Positions 44,101 to 52,869 of a stretch of 64,000 bases of DNA are shown here, one piece after another. Source of the DNA: CAYXPR01 sp964467255 (GTDB taxonomy: Bacteria > Pseudomonadota > Alphaproteobacteria > Rickettsiales > RGZB01). The notes beneath the pieces were generated by a model. It was not told the DNA's origin and did not search any database. It was given only the letters and a program-made list of their open reading frames with translations. Where the stretch lies: positions 43,141-107,140 of the forward strand of contig CAYXPR010000007.1 of assembly GCA_964467255.1 (NCBI GenBank), read 5' to 3'. Every line of letters begins with the position of its first letter. Within the stretch, counting starts at the first letter, position 1. Position numbers and translations under genes: made by a program.

Positions 44101-44789
44101 GCTCCCACACCCATCAAGTTACCAACCACTTTGCCGCGATTGAAAATACCGTCATCAATTTTATCATCGATGTATTTGGCAATACCTACTTTTACAGACT
44201 CCTCATTCAGGTTGGCGCCACCCAGCGCCTGCCATACATCATAAATGCGGGCATCCGGCGCCCACGGCCACAGGGGATTGACTTCATTGTTGTAGGTCCA
44301 ACCCACGCTCGGAACCGCAGAAGCCGGGCGATTTTGCCCCATAGCCATCACTTCACCCTGCCCAGTTAAATCCTGCGGTATGAACTTGCCACCCTTCGGC
44401 CCAAGCTGGGCAAACATGACTGTATTTTCAGGTGGGTTTCCGTTGCTGCCGATGATGCCGTCACCATTACCGGGCACCAGCGCCTCGGGCGCAGTGAAAT
44501 ATTCTTCGGGATTTCTAATATCACCCGGCTTACCACGATAGCGGTCTTCAAATAATTTTATGGATTCTTTAAAAGACGTTGCCTCTGCAATCAACTTGAG
44601 TGAGCGCGAGGTGGTAACCGTGGATTGGTATGCTAAAACTGCAGCAAGAACGAGGCTGAGCACCACCACAACAATGGCAATTTCAATCAGTGAAAAGCCA
44701 GTATTTACAGATTTTTTATTGCAAAACGGTGCCGCACGCGCGGCACGCTGATAAGGTAATATATGGCCGCCTCTTAAGCCCACACGCAC
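41165..44789 (-). CDS. Giant prepilin-like protein with Gly-Ser-Ser linker and Cys-rich repeats (interrupted by assembly gap)
   Basis: One gene is split by a 100-N gap (43654-43753). The N-terminal part (44789-43754) has a class III signal, TGFSLIEIAIVVVVLSLVL, and a pseudopilin-type domain with DRYRGKPGDI and GNGDGII. A GSS-repeat linker then runs into the gap. The other side (43653-41165) continues GSS repeats and a Cys-rich region of about 780 residues with duplicated modules. The two sides are in different frames only because 100 is not a multiple of 3; a gap length divisible by 3 restores one frame of about 1200 residues. Starts are GTG at 44789 or 44783 (GGAG 5 bases before the second). 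Likely a secreted or surface fibre or adhesin; function is inferred. Confidence 0.75.
41566..41707 (-). repeat. Duplicated Cys-rich module, copy 2
   Basis: This segment encodes CCGAGEKCGKTMLDGSWVEG followed by NCNPNG, CQYINNQ, and ends GHGAPGECVP. It matches the segment at 42277-42421 nearly residue for residue and contributes six Cys. Confidence 0.8.
42277..42421 (-). repeat. Duplicated Cys-rich module, copy 1
   Basis: The copy of the 41566-41707 module, encoding CCGVGEKCGKTMVDGSWVDG, NCNPNG, CQYIDNN and GHGAPGECVP. A second duplicated motif, EVDxDGxPTMCSxTGCPQGxK, also occurs twice in this region (about 41745-41820 and 42015-42090). Confidence 0.8.
43508..43653 (-). repeat. Gly-Ser-Ser repeat tract, 3' side of gap
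   Basis: On the minus strand this tract encodes repeated GSS units within 18-base repeats. Together with the matching tract on the other side of the gap it is low-complexity enough to break short-read assembly, which explains the N run. Confidence 0.9.
43654..43753. other. Assembly gap of 100 N
   Basis: Exactly 100 N, a standard scaffold-gap placeholder of unknown true length, in the middle of the GSS repeat tract. Confidence 0.99.
43754..43911 (-). repeat. Gly-Ser-Ser repeat tract, 5' side of gap
   Basis: Minus-strand GSS repeats with a few substitutions (for example SAS) that connect the pseudopilin domain to the Cys-rich half. Confidence 0.9.
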
Positions 44790-44880
44790 TCCGGACGAAG
44801 TAAGAATACATCGAGGCAGCCATTATCGCACAAAAGCTTAGGGTTGTAAAAGAATCTGTCCTTTTACGCGTAGAGCCAAT

Positions 44881-44910
44881 AAAAAACGGGCGCCAAAACG
44901 CCCGTTTTTT
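44881..44910. terminator. Bidirectional hairpin terminator
   Basis: AAAAAACGGGCG (44881-44892) and CGCCCGTTTTTT (44899-44910) form a perfect 12-base stem with a 6-base loop. It lies between the 44929-45102 gene and the prepilin-like gene on the minus strand, so the two are separate transcription units. Confidence 0.85.
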
Positions 44911-44928
44911 TATATTTTGAGAATAGTT

Positions 44929-45102
44929 TTAAACAATACCGTTATCTAAACCCTTCGGGTGGTTTTCCACTGCGCTTAAATGATCCGCGCTGCCTTTGAC
45001 GTTGGCAGGATCAATAAGAACACCCGTTAACTGCCTGGTAACTAAGTCAAGATGACCACTCAGTTGATTCAGTACGGCGATTAAATCCAATTTTTCTACC
45101 AT
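44929..45102 (-). CDS. Small hypothetical protein (57 aa)
   Basis: This short gene starts at an ATG at 45102 with a strong AAGGGGAG site 7-8 bases before it. The product begins MVEKLDLIAVLNQLSGHLDL and has an amphipathic helix, then a polar C-terminal half (VKGSADHLSAVENHP). No signal, membrane segment or recognised domain. It lies 12 bases after the 45115-45420 gene and before a terminator, so it is the second gene of a two-gene operon. Confidence 0.6.
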   Translation of the reverse strand: MVEKLDLIAVLNQLSGHLDLVTRQLTGVLIDPANVKGSADHLSAVENHPKGLDNGIV

Positions 45103-45114
45103 AACCCGCTCCCC

Positions 45115-45420
45115 TTACTGCACCGCAACGATTTGCACTGCCTGTTGGCGGCAACGTTCGATCGCGGTGTAGAGTTTACGCATTGCTTTTTCAGCGCGCT
45201 GCTTTTCATAAGATGCAGGCTGCTTGCCTGATTCCACAAAGCGCAGGTAAATCTCGACAAGCACCTCGGTGGATTCTTCAATCTGCGAAATTAGCGGCTC
45301 AATCGCGCCAATCTGCTTGTCAGGACTAATATCCTGATTCGCCTCCACCGCATCAATCAGCTTTTCAGCGTAGTCGTAAAAAGCGACGATGTTGTCGTAT
45401 GTTCTTTTCTTGTCTTCCAT
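45115..45420 (-). CDS. Hypothetical helical protein (101 aa)
   Basis: The product begins MEDKKRTYDNIVAFYDYAEK and is almost all helix with an acidic, Glu/Gln-rich centre (AIEPLISQIEESTEVLVEI). I do not recognise a family. The ATG at 45420 has a GGGGGG ribosome site; an in-frame TTG at 45453 is less likely. It is the first gene of the pair with the 57-residue protein. The spacer upstream (45421-45596) is AT-rich. Confidence 0.55.
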   Translation of the reverse strand: MEDKKRTYDNIVAFYDYAEKLIDAVEANQDISPDKQIGAIEPLISQIEESTEVLVEIYLRFVESGKQPASYEKQRAEKAMRKLYTAIERCRQQAVQIVAVQ

Positions 45421-45596
45421 AACGTTGAATTCCCCCCGGAATTCTTGAAGCAATTTTGTTGCTCGTTAGCTTAACTATATAACCCAAGTATTAAAAAAAA
45501 GTTAAGTAGGGCAATGTTTTTCCTTTGAAATACAAGGATAAGAAAAAATAACCCTATATTTCAGATGGATGAGTGATGCTGATTTTCAGGCGGTTT

Positions 45597-47072
45597 TTAC
45601 TCGATATGGCCGAGGCAGATGTATTTGACCTCTAGGAATTCCTGAATACCGAGATGCGAGCCTTCCCTGCCCATACCGGATTCTTTCATGCCGCCAAAGG
45701 GGGCAATAAAGGTCGAAATCAGGCTCTCATTTGCCCCTACCATGCCGTATTCAAGCCCCTCCGCCACGCGGAAGATGCGTGAATAGTCCGCGGTGTAGAA
45801 GTAAGAAGCGAGGCCGTAATTCGTATCATTGGCCATTTCAATGGCTTCTTGCTCGGTTTTGAATTTGAATAACACGGAAACCGGACCAAAAATCTCTTCA
45901 CGGAAGAGGCGCATGTCGCGTGTTGCGTTTACAATCACAGTTGGTTCGTAGAACGTGCCACCTAGTGAATGGCGCTTACCGCCGGTCAGAATTTTAGCGC
46001 CTTTTGCCACGGCATCGGCCACTAAATCTTCCACTTTTTTCAGTGCTTTTTGGTCAATCAACGGCCCTTGCTGCGCGCCTTCTTCAAAGCCGCTGCATAC
46101 TTTAAGCTTGCTGGCGTGTTGCGCTATTTTTTCAGCAAAGGCATCGTGAATACCAGTCTGAACAAGCAAACGGTTGGTCGACGTGCAGGCCTGACCCGTG
46201 TTGCGGTATTTTGATGCCATCGCACCTTTTACTGCAAGCTCAACATCCGCATCATCAAACACGATGAATGGTGCATTGCCACCAAGTTCCATCGAAACTT
46301 TTTTTACCGTATCAGAGCATTGCTTAAGCAATAATTTACCTACTTCTGTAGAGCCAGTGAAACTGACCTTACGCACCAGAGGGTGCGTGGTCAGCACCGA
46401 ACCGACTTTACCAGCACCACCCAAAACAATATTCAAAACACCCGCCGGAACACCTGCTTGTTCGGCCAACTTTGCCAGCGCTAAAGCAGAATAAGGCGTA
46501 CGAATAGCAGGCTTTACCACCACTGTGCAGCCTGCCGCGAGGGCGGGCGCAACCTTGCGTGTAATCATCGCCGAAGGAAAATTCCATGGCGTAATGGCTG
46601 CTACTACACCCACCGGCTGGCGAATCGCCAGCAAGCGGCGGTCATTATTCACTGTGGGGATAACATCACCGCGCACGCGCTTGGCTTCTTCTGCAAACCA
46701 TTCCACGAATGATGCGGCATAGGCAATTTCGCTTTTCGCTTCAGACAGCGGCTTACCCTGCTCTTCCGTCATGATGGCGGCAAGGTCATCGGTATTTTCT
46801 GTAATGAGCAGATACCATTTGCGCAAGATATCGCTGCGCTCTTTGGCGGTTTTCCTTTTCCATGCAGCACCTGCGTCATGCGCAGCCTGAATGGCTTTTT
46901 CCACATCTGCCGGCGCCATGTCAGGCACTTGGCCGATAATAGATCCATCTGCAGGATTGGTAACATCCGCCACTGCGCCATTTGCAGCGCCGACCCACTT
47001 ACCACCGACATAACATTGTGAAAGAAAAAGAGATGAATTTTTTAGGCGTTTTTGTATCTGCATAGCCCCCAT
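45597..47072 (-). CDS. gabD: NAD(P)-dependent aldehyde dehydrogenase, succinate-semialdehyde type
   Basis: The 491-residue protein has the ALDH catalytic Glu in SMELGGNAPFIV and the catalytic Cys in NTGQACTSTNRL, the NAD(P)-binding PWNFPSAMITRK and SFTGSTEVGK, and FGGMKESGMGREG near the end. It resembles GabD-type succinate-semialdehyde dehydrogenase, which oxidises succinate semialdehyde to succinate. The motif KPAIRTPYSAL differs slightly from the usual KPAExTPxSAL. There is no gabT next to it, so the exact substrate is inferred. Start ATG 47072; another ATG at 47063. Confidence 0.82.
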   Translation of the reverse strand: MGAMQIQKRLKNSSLFLSQCYVGGKWVGAANGAVADVTNPADGSIIGQVPDMAPADVEKAIQAAHDAGAAWKRKTAKERSDILRKWYLLITENTDDLAAIMTEEQGKPLSEAKSEIAYAASFVEWFAEEAKRVRGDVIPTVNNDRRLLAIRQPVGVVAAITPWNFPSAMITRKVAPALAAGCTVVVKPAIRTPYSALALAKLAEQAGVPAGVLNIVLGGAGKVGSVLTTHPLVRKVSFTGSTEVGKLLLKQCSDTVKKVSMELGGNAPFIVFDDADVELAVKGAMASKYRNTGQACTSTNRLLVQTGIHDAFAEKIAQHASKLKVCSGFEEGAQQGPLIDQKALKKVEDLVADAVAKGAKILTGGKRHSLGGTFYEPTVIVNATRDMRLFREEIFGPVSVLFKFKTEQEAIEMANDTNYGLASYFYTADYSRIFRVAEGLEYGMVGANESLISTFIAPFGGMKESGMGREGSHLGIQEFLEVKYICLGHIE

Positions 47073-47136
47073 TGTACGTTATTTTTAAGCAATAACAAAG
47101 GGCTGCGCAGCAAAAATTTACCAATTTTTAAGGGTG

Positions 47137-48960
47137 TTACTCAACCGTCACAGACTTGGCGAGGTTGCGTGGCTGGTCTACATCCGTGCCTTTTGCCACA
47201 GCCACGTAATACGCCAGAAGCTGTACAGGTATGGTGTAGAGCAATGGCGCAATCAATGGGCTGGCGTTCGGCACGGCAAAGGATGCAACGCATAAATGTT
47301 TGAGTTTTTCGACGCCGTGCTTGTCGCTGAGCAAAATAATTTTGCCGCCGCGTGCTGCCACTTCCTGAATGTTGGAAGCTGTTTTCTCAAACAACACTTC
47401 GTCCGGCGGAGCAATTGCAATCACAGGCACTTTATCATCCACCAGTGCAATCGGCCCGTGTTTCAACTCACCTGCCGCGGTTGCCTCAGCGTGGATGTAG
47501 GAAATTTCTTTCAACTTCAGCGCACCTTCGAGCGCAATCGGGTAAGCGGGACCGCGGCCGATATAAAGCACGTCCCTCGCCTGCACGATTTTTTCTGCCA
47601 CCTCTTTGATGGCATTTTCATATTCCAGCACTTCGGTTACCAGGGCAGGAACTTCTGAAAGCGTATGCACAGCCAGCGCGAGTGCGTTGTCTTTTACCGT
47701 GTGCCGCTCATGGCACATGTGAATTACGAAACACGCCAGCGCCATCAGCTGCGCGGAAAATGCCTTGGTGGATGCCACGCCAATTTCAGTGCCCGCAAAG
47801 GTCGGCAACACACAGTCTGCCTCACGCGCCATGCTGCTCTGGCGCACATTAACCACCGCAATCGTTGGCACTTCGTAGCCTTTTACATAACGCAGTGCGG
47901 CAAGCGTATCGGCTGTTTCGCCGGATTGCGAAATAAATAACGCGGCACCATCCTTTGACAAAGGAGCGTTGCGGTAGCGGAACTCTGAGGCAATATCTAC
48001 ATCCACACTGATTTTTGCGAAACGCTCCAGCCAATATTTTGCCACCATACCTGCGTAAAACGACGTGCCGCACGCCACAATCGTGAGGCGCGTGATTTTT
48101 TCTGCATTAAAAGGAAGCTTAGGGATTTTGACCATCTGCTCGCCTGGGCTGAAATAAGCATTCAGCGTTTCAGCCAGCACCTGCGGCTGCTCAAAAATTT
48201 CCTTCAGCATGTAGTGCGCATACCCGCCCTTACCGACTTCCGTATGTTCGCGCGCGGCGGTGATCATCGGGCGATTGGCCTTATGGCCTTCTTCATCCAG
48301 AATTTCGGCACCATTTTTTTCGAGTATGGCAATATCACCATCTTCAAGATAGGTCAGCTTGCGAGTGAGCGAAGCCAGCGCCACCGCATCAGAACCCAGA
48401 TACATTTCGCCATCACCATAGCCAATCACCAGCGGCGAGCCTTTGCGCGCAGCAATCATCAGCTTCTGGCCTTTAAACAAAATACCGAGCGCGAATGCAC
48501 CCTTCAGGCGTTTCAGTGTGTGCTGCACCGCCTGTTTCGGGCTTTTGCCCGCCGCGAGATATTGCTCAATTAAATGCGGAATCACTTCTGTATCGGTTTC
48601 AGAGAGGAAGCGATGACCGGCACGCAACAGCTCGTCTTTCAGTTCCTGATAATTTTCGATAATGCCGTTATGTACCACCGCAACGTGTTGAGTGGCGTGC
48701 GGATGAGCGTTAGCGGCCGTGGGAGCGCCGTGCGTGGCCCAGCGTGTGTGGCCGATACCAGTCGTACCAGCAAGGGGAGCCTTCGCGAGTTTATTTTCCA
48801 AATTCTTGATTTTGCCTTCGCTGCGGCAAATATGCATTTCGCCATTATCCAGCGTTGCGAGCCCCGCAGAGTCATAGCCGCGGTATTCGAGTCGCTTTAG
48901 GCCTTCAATAATACGGGAGGAAACGTTCGAACTGCCGATAATGCCAATGATGCCGCACAT
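47137..48960 (-). CDS. glmS: Glutamine--fructose-6-phosphate aminotransferase (isomerizing) GlmS
   Basis: The 607-residue enzyme converts fructose-6-phosphate and glutamine to glucosamine-6-phosphate, the first step to UDP-GlcNAc. The start MCGIIGIIG exposes the catalytic Cys2 after Met removal. The glutaminase domain covers about 1-220 and has HTRWATHGAP and NGIIENYQELK; two SIS domains follow (ACGTSFYAG and SQSGETADTL). It ends DQPRNLAKSVTVE, the family's usual C-terminus. It is not next to glmU, which is at 14.8-16.2 kb. No glmS ribozyme is expected or seen in this lineage. Confidence 0.97.
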   Translation of the reverse strand: MCGIIGIIGSSNVSSRIIEGLKRLEYRGYDSAGLATLDNGEMHICRSEGKIKNLENKLAKAPLAGTTGIGHTRWATHGAPTAANAHPHATQHVAVVHNGIIENYQELKDELLRAGHRFLSETDTEVIPHLIEQYLAAGKSPKQAVQHTLKRLKGAFALGILFKGQKLMIAARKGSPLVIGYGDGEMYLGSDAVALASLTRKLTYLEDGDIAILEKNGAEILDEEGHKANRPMITAAREHTEVGKGGYAHYMLKEIFEQPQVLAETLNAYFSPGEQMVKIPKLPFNAEKITRLTIVACGTSFYAGMVAKYWLERFAKISVDVDIASEFRYRNAPLSKDGAALFISQSGETADTLAALRYVKGYEVPTIAVVNVRQSSMAREADCVLPTFAGTEIGVASTKAFSAQLMALACFVIHMCHERHTVKDNALALAVHTLSEVPALVTEVLEYENAIKEVAEKIVQARDVLYIGRGPAYPIALEGALKLKEISYIHAEATAAGELKHGPIALVDDKVPVIAIAPPDEVLFEKTASNIQEVAARGGKIILLSDKHGVEKLKHLCVASFAVPNASPLIAPLLYTIPVQLLAYYVAVAKGTDVDQPRNLAKSVTVE

Positions 48961-49072
48961 AGACTTAAAATGATTATTGATTCAGAAACATATTGTGCGC
49001 CATATTTATATGGATTTCAAATGATTAGAAAGTTACAAATCATTACAAATCCATCTTTTTTATGTAACGGTT

Positions 49073-49918
49073 ATGGCATTTGCGAGCATAAATGGCGCTA
49101 TTCTGCCCGTGGAAAAGGCCTTAGTGCCTATTTCAGACCGCGGCCTGCGCTTTGGCGACGGGGTGTTTGAAACCATTGCCGTCCACGCCGGCATACCTTA
49201 CCAATGGAAACTGCATCAAAAACGCCTGCAAAGTGGCCTGAGCGCGCTTTCCATTGCCTTTGATACCTCAAAATTGCTCACCTGTTGCCTTGCGCTGATT
49301 AAAAAAAATAAGCTTACCGAGGGTTTTGTGCGCGTGATGGTCACTCGTGGCAGCGGTAGCGAAGGCTATCTACCCTCCCCCAGTGCCGAGCCGCGCTACA
49401 TTATTGAAACCATACCGCGCAAAGACGTGCCGCGCTACGCCGACCTGCTTTTAAGCAGCTACACCAAACCAGCGCTCAGTAGCCTGCCCGGCAACAATAA
49501 GCTCATGCAGGGCGTAAACAGCACGCTGGCACGGTTGGAAGCTAAAAGTGCCGGCTGCCTTGATGCCTTGCAGCTAGATAGCAAAGGCAATATCAGTGAA
49601 TGCAGCTCTGCCAATATTTTCTGGGTGAAAGATAACACGCTCTACACGCCGTCTCTCGCCACAGCCTGTCTTGATGGCACCACCCGCGCCACCGTGCTGC
49701 GCCTCGGCACGCTGAAAGTAAAACAGGGCGCTTTCAAACCCGCCGCACTGAAAGCAGCGGATTGCGCTTTCATCACCAATACAAATTGGCAGATATTGCC
49801 TGTGCGACGCATTGTGCCGTGGAACATTAGCTTCAATGAAAAATCAGTGGCCTTGAAGCAGCTGCAAACCGCTTATGCAAAAGATATAAAAGACTATGTG
49901 GCAGAGCATAAAGCATAA
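49073..49918 (+). CDS. pabC: Aminodeoxychorismate lyase (class IV aminotransferase) PabC-like
   Basis: The 281-residue PLP enzyme of the PabC/BCAT fold has ISDRGLRFGDGVFETI near residue 20, NNKLMQGVNSTLARLEAK and LDSKGNISECSSANIFWV, with the PLP Lys expected near NNK. PabC releases pyruvate from aminodeoxychorismate to make 4-aminobenzoate for folate. A D-amino acid or branched-chain aminotransferase is an alternative, but the overlap with pabB (23 bases) supports PabC. The ATG at 49073 is used. Confidence 0.82.
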   Translation: MAFASINGAILPVEKALVPISDRGLRFGDGVFETIAVHAGIPYQWKLHQKRLQSGLSALSIAFDTSKLLTCCLALIKKNKLTEGFVRVMVTRGSGSEGYLPSPSAEPRYIIETIPRKDVPRYADLLLSSYTKPALSSLPGNNKLMQGVNSTLARLEAKSAGCLDALQLDSKGNISECSSANIFWVKDNTLYTPSLATACLDGTTRATVLRLGTLKVKQGAFKPAALKAADCAFITNTNWQILPVRRIVPWNISFNEKSVALKQLQTAYAKDIKDYVAEHKA

Positions 49919-51194
49919 ATGGATTGAACCGCTCTCGCTTGCCGCAGGCATCCCTGTCAGCGAGCGCTGCTGGGTGCTGCTTTATTCAGGCATGCAGCTT
50001 GATTTTACCGGCCGCTATTCCATTTTGGCGCTAAAACCCGATAAACAAATAAAAAGCAAAAATTTTACTACGCTTGAAAAAGCGCTGTCTGATGACAAAC
50101 CTGCGTTTGAAAATGCATGGTTTGGTTATTTGGGATACGGGCTTAAAAATACGCTCGAGAAATTACCGAAGGATAAAGCGGGTACACTTCCCATGCCCGC
50201 ACTGTGGATGGCGCGCTTCACGCTGATTGCCGTGTTCGACCACGAACAGAAAACCATCACCCTGCACGCAAAAACAAAAACGGCCTTGGCTTTCTTCGCT
50301 ACACTGAAGCCCAAAAAGAAACCCACGCAAACACCACGCGTTGCGTCGCTGCGCTCGAATATGACGAAAGATCAATATCTGCGCCATGTGAAAAAGGTGC
50401 GCGATGATATTGTGAAGGGCGAACTGTATCAGGCAAACCTGACCCGCAAATTTTATGGCACGCTTAAAACCGCCACCGCACCGTTTGATATTTTCTGCCG
50501 CCTTGCGGAAAACAGCCCCGCACCTTACAGCGCATTCATCAAAGCGAATGACTTCGCAGTGATTTCGTCCAGCCCCGAGTCGTTCCTTTCCATCACGCCA
50601 GGTGGGAGTATCGAAACGCGGCCCATCAAAGGCTCTATCGGCAGAAAAGCCAATGCGGCTGAAGACCGGAAACTACTGCAATCCCTCGCCACTTCTGAAA
50701 AGAACCGCGCGGAAAATCTAATGATTGTGGATTTGATGCGGAACGACCTCTCTAAAGTGTGCGATGCCGGTTCAATTGAGGTGGATAGTTTATTTGACAT
50801 TACGTCTTACGCCACGGTGCATCATATGTCTTCCACCGTGAGAGGCTTAAAGCGCCTCGATAAAAGCACACTCGATGTGGTGAAGGCATGCTTCCCGCCC
50901 GGATCGATGACGGGCGCGCCCAAAATTCAGGCCATCCGCCTGTGCAGCAAGCTGGAGAAAGTCGAACGCGGAGTGTATAGCGGCGCGATTGGCTGGCTAG
51001 GCGGCGACGGAAGCGCTGACCTTTCGGTGGTCATCCGCACCCTTGTGCTGAAAGGTAAACAGTTTGAGTTTCAGGTAGGCGGCGGCATCGTGGCGGATTC
51101 AAAACCGCAGGACGAATGGAAAGAAACGTTGGTGAAAGCGCGTGGACTTGCAAAAACTCTTAGTATTTCCCCTCAAATCTTAAGGGAATTATAG
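49896..51194 (+). CDS. pabB: Aminodeoxychorismate synthase component I PabB
   Basis: The 432-residue chorismate-binding enzyme contains ETRPIKGSIGR, corresponding to the PIKGT nucleophile motif of PabB, and the conserved PPGSMTGAPKIQAI and YSGAIGWLGGDGSADLSVVIRT. With an amidotransferase (PabA, not in this window) it aminates chorismate to aminodeoxychorismate. The ATG at 49896 lies inside the pabC end, giving a 23-base overlap and likely coupling. In alphaproteobacteria pabB and pabC are often adjacent or fused; here they are separate. Confidence 0.88.
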   Translation: MWQSIKHKWIEPLSLAAGIPVSERCWVLLYSGMQLDFTGRYSILALKPDKQIKSKNFTTLEKALSDDKPAFENAWFGYLGYGLKNTLEKLPKDKAGTLPMPALWMARFTLIAVFDHEQKTITLHAKTKTALAFFATLKPKKKPTQTPRVASLRSNMTKDQYLRHVKKVRDDIVKGELYQANLTRKFYGTLKTATAPFDIFCRLAENSPAPYSAFIKANDFAVISSSPESFLSITPGGSIETRPIKGSIGRKANAAEDRKLLQSLATSEKNRAENLMIVDLMRNDLSKVCDAGSIEVDSLFDITSYATVHHMSSTVRGLKRLDKSTLDVVKACFPPGSMTGAPKIQAIRLCSKLEKVERGVYSGAIGWLGGDGSADLSVVIRTLVLKGKQFEFQVGGGIVADSKPQDEWKETLVKARGLAKTLSISPQILREL

Positions 51195-51272
51195 GCGCGA
51201 AAAGATTGAACTCCGCGCCCACTTGTCCTATAAAGGGCATGCAATGCCATAGGTATTTGGTCACTTGATTTT

Positions 51273-52016
51273 ATGCGTCTTTCAAAACGACAGTTTCTTG
51301 GCCTGATGGCAGCCTTTTTCTCCTTCGCTTCGTTCGGAGGCAAAAGCTGGGCTGCAAACGGTGCCAAAAAATCTGCCACAACAAGAGGGAATATTGTTAT
51401 GCCATTTGAATTACCCCCACTGCCTTATGCACAAAATGCGCTTGAGCCGCACATCACTGCGAACACGCTCAGCTTCCACCACGGCAAACATCACAAAGCC
51501 TATGTGGACAACCTAAACAAAATGCTGGAAGGCACCGACCTTGCAAAAAAATCGCTGGAAGATGTTATCAAGGCTTCCGCGGGCGAGCCTTCCAAGGCTG
51601 GCATTTTCAACAATGCCGCACAGGTCTGGAACCACACCTTCTACTGGCATTCAATGACGCCAAATGGCGGCGGTGAGCCTAAGGGCGAGTTACTACAAAA
51701 AATTAAAGCCGACTTCGGCAGCCTCGATAAATTCAAAGAGGAATTCAAAACGGCAGGCACCACGCAGTTCGGCAGTGGCTGGGCATGGCTCGTGCTGGAT
51801 GGCGAAAAGCTGAAGGTAGTAAAAACCGGCAATGCGGAAGTGCCGTTCACCAAAGGCCAAACCCCCATCCTGACGATGGATGTGTGGGAACACGCTTATT
51901 ATCTGGACTTCCAGAACCGCCGCCCCGATTACATCGACACGTTCCTCGGCAAGCTGGTGAACTGGGAATTTGCGGCACAGAATTTTGCGGAAGCAAAAAA
52001 GAAAAACGCCGCTTAA
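51273..52016 (+). CDS. sodB: Fe-type superoxide dismutase with possible exported isoform
   Basis: The enzyme dismutates superoxide. The domain begins PFELPPLPYAQNALEPHIT and has metal ligands in SFHHGKHHKAYV, NAAQVWNHTFYW and the DVWEHAYYLDFQNRRPDYI motif; AAQVWNHTFYWHS is typical of iron forms. From the ATG at 51273 there are 42 extra residues resembling a twin-arginine-type signal with KR in place of RR (SKRQFLGLMAAFFSFASFG). A second ATG at 51399 has GAGGG 9 bases before it and would give the normal cytosolic enzyme of 205 residues. A dual-start gene giving periplasmic and cytosolic enzyme is possible. Confidence 0.9.
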   Translation: MRLSKRQFLGLMAAFFSFASFGGKSWAANGAKKSATTRGNIVMPFELPPLPYAQNALEPHITANTLSFHHGKHHKAYVDNLNKMLEGTDLAKKSLEDVIKASAGEPSKAGIFNNAAQVWNHTFYWHSMTPNGGGEPKGELLQKIKADFGSLDKFKEEFKTAGTTQFGSGWAWLVLDGEKLKVVKTGNAEVPFTKGQTPILTMDVWEHAYYLDFQNRRPDYIDTFLGKLVNWEFAAQNFAEAKKKNAA

Positions 52017-52033
52017 GTTTTTAAGCACAGCAT

Positions 52034-52066
52034 AAAAAAGGCGGGATTTTTCATCCCGCCTTTTTT
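52034..52066. terminator. Bidirectional terminator between sodB and the 52068 gene
   Basis: GGCGGGAT (52040-52047) and ATCCCGCC (52053-52060) pair with a 5-base loop, flanked by A and T runs on both sides. It serves the convergent genes. Confidence 0.9.
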
Positions 52067-52067
52067 G

Positions 52068-52781
52068 TTATACGGTTTTACCCTTTGCAAGGTCTGGCTC
52101 AAGCCTCTTCAGCGCAGCCATAATGGGCTGAATACCCTCGCAGTAATCATGCGCCGCATAGAGTTTTTCTGTGCCGCCTTTTTCTGCTGCGAACTTATCG
52201 AGAATATAGCTACCACGCATTAACGCCTCGCGCTCCATGTTATGCAGCGTGGCATATCCGCTCTCTCCAAGCATTAGCTTTTTAAGACCAAACATCAGCA
52301 GGCGAATATCTTTATTTTCAGGGCTGCGCACACCAATGCTTTTTTCGATCTCACTGTGGTAATCTTTCATAAAACCACGTGCTTCCTCCACCAGTGAAGT
52401 CACCAGCCTGCCTGATTCTTCTACTGCGCGCCTCGTGCGCTCTTTGCCTTCACTTAAATTCCACTGGTAGAACTCGCGGGCATAAGCCTCCTGCGATTCA
52501 CCGTGACGCATGTCGCGGAACTTCACTTCTGTTTTTTCTTCACCCTTGATGATTCTGGCATTGCCTGCAGCAAGTTTTCTATCCGCTCCTTCAATGCCAC
52601 CTGTAGCATTTCTGGCGATAATATCGTCTAGTGTAATCCCACCAGTACGTTCGGGTCGTTCCTTCGGTGGTGGTGGCGGGTTGTCGCGAAAAAACTCTGC
52701 AAGATTACGGTCACGACGGGCATCTGCCGAATCCGGATTTTTTGGCGGATATCTGTCTTTATCGTCTTTGTTATTGTCCAT
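52068..52781 (-). CDS. Hypothetical helical protein
   Basis: I do not recognise this 237-residue soluble protein. The N-terminal 50 residues are highly charged and proline-rich (DKDRYPPKN, NPPPPPKERPERTGG) and probably disordered. The rest is helical and charged, with MRHGESQEAYAREFYQWNLS and LMFGLKKLMLGESGYATLHN. No signal or membrane segment is visible. The ATG at 52781 is used; an in-frame TTG at 52790 is less likely. It stands alone between sodB and the Mth938 gene. Confidence 0.5.
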   Translation of the reverse strand: MDNNKDDKDRYPPKNPDSADARRDRNLAEFFRDNPPPPPKERPERTGGITLDDIIARNATGGIEGADRKLAAGNARIIKGEEKTEVKFRDMRHGESQEAYAREFYQWNLSEGKERTRRAVEESGRLVTSLVEEARGFMKDYHSEIEKSIGVRSPENKDIRLLMFGLKKLMLGESGYATLHNMEREALMRGSYILDKFAAEKGGTEKLYAAHDYCEGIQPIMAALKRLEPDLAKGKTV

Positions 52782-52869
52782 CGTTAACAACCTTATCTAT
52801 GCCCAGATAGCATACCGCAGAAAGGTTAAATGAGCGTTAAAAGGCCATAGATGTAGCAAAAACAGTGGC

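Noticed and set aside
41165..44789. Two separate genes or a pseudogene at the prepilin-like locus
   Set aside because: The break coincides with the 100-N placeholder; the GSS repeat continues on both sides and no stop codon is visible.
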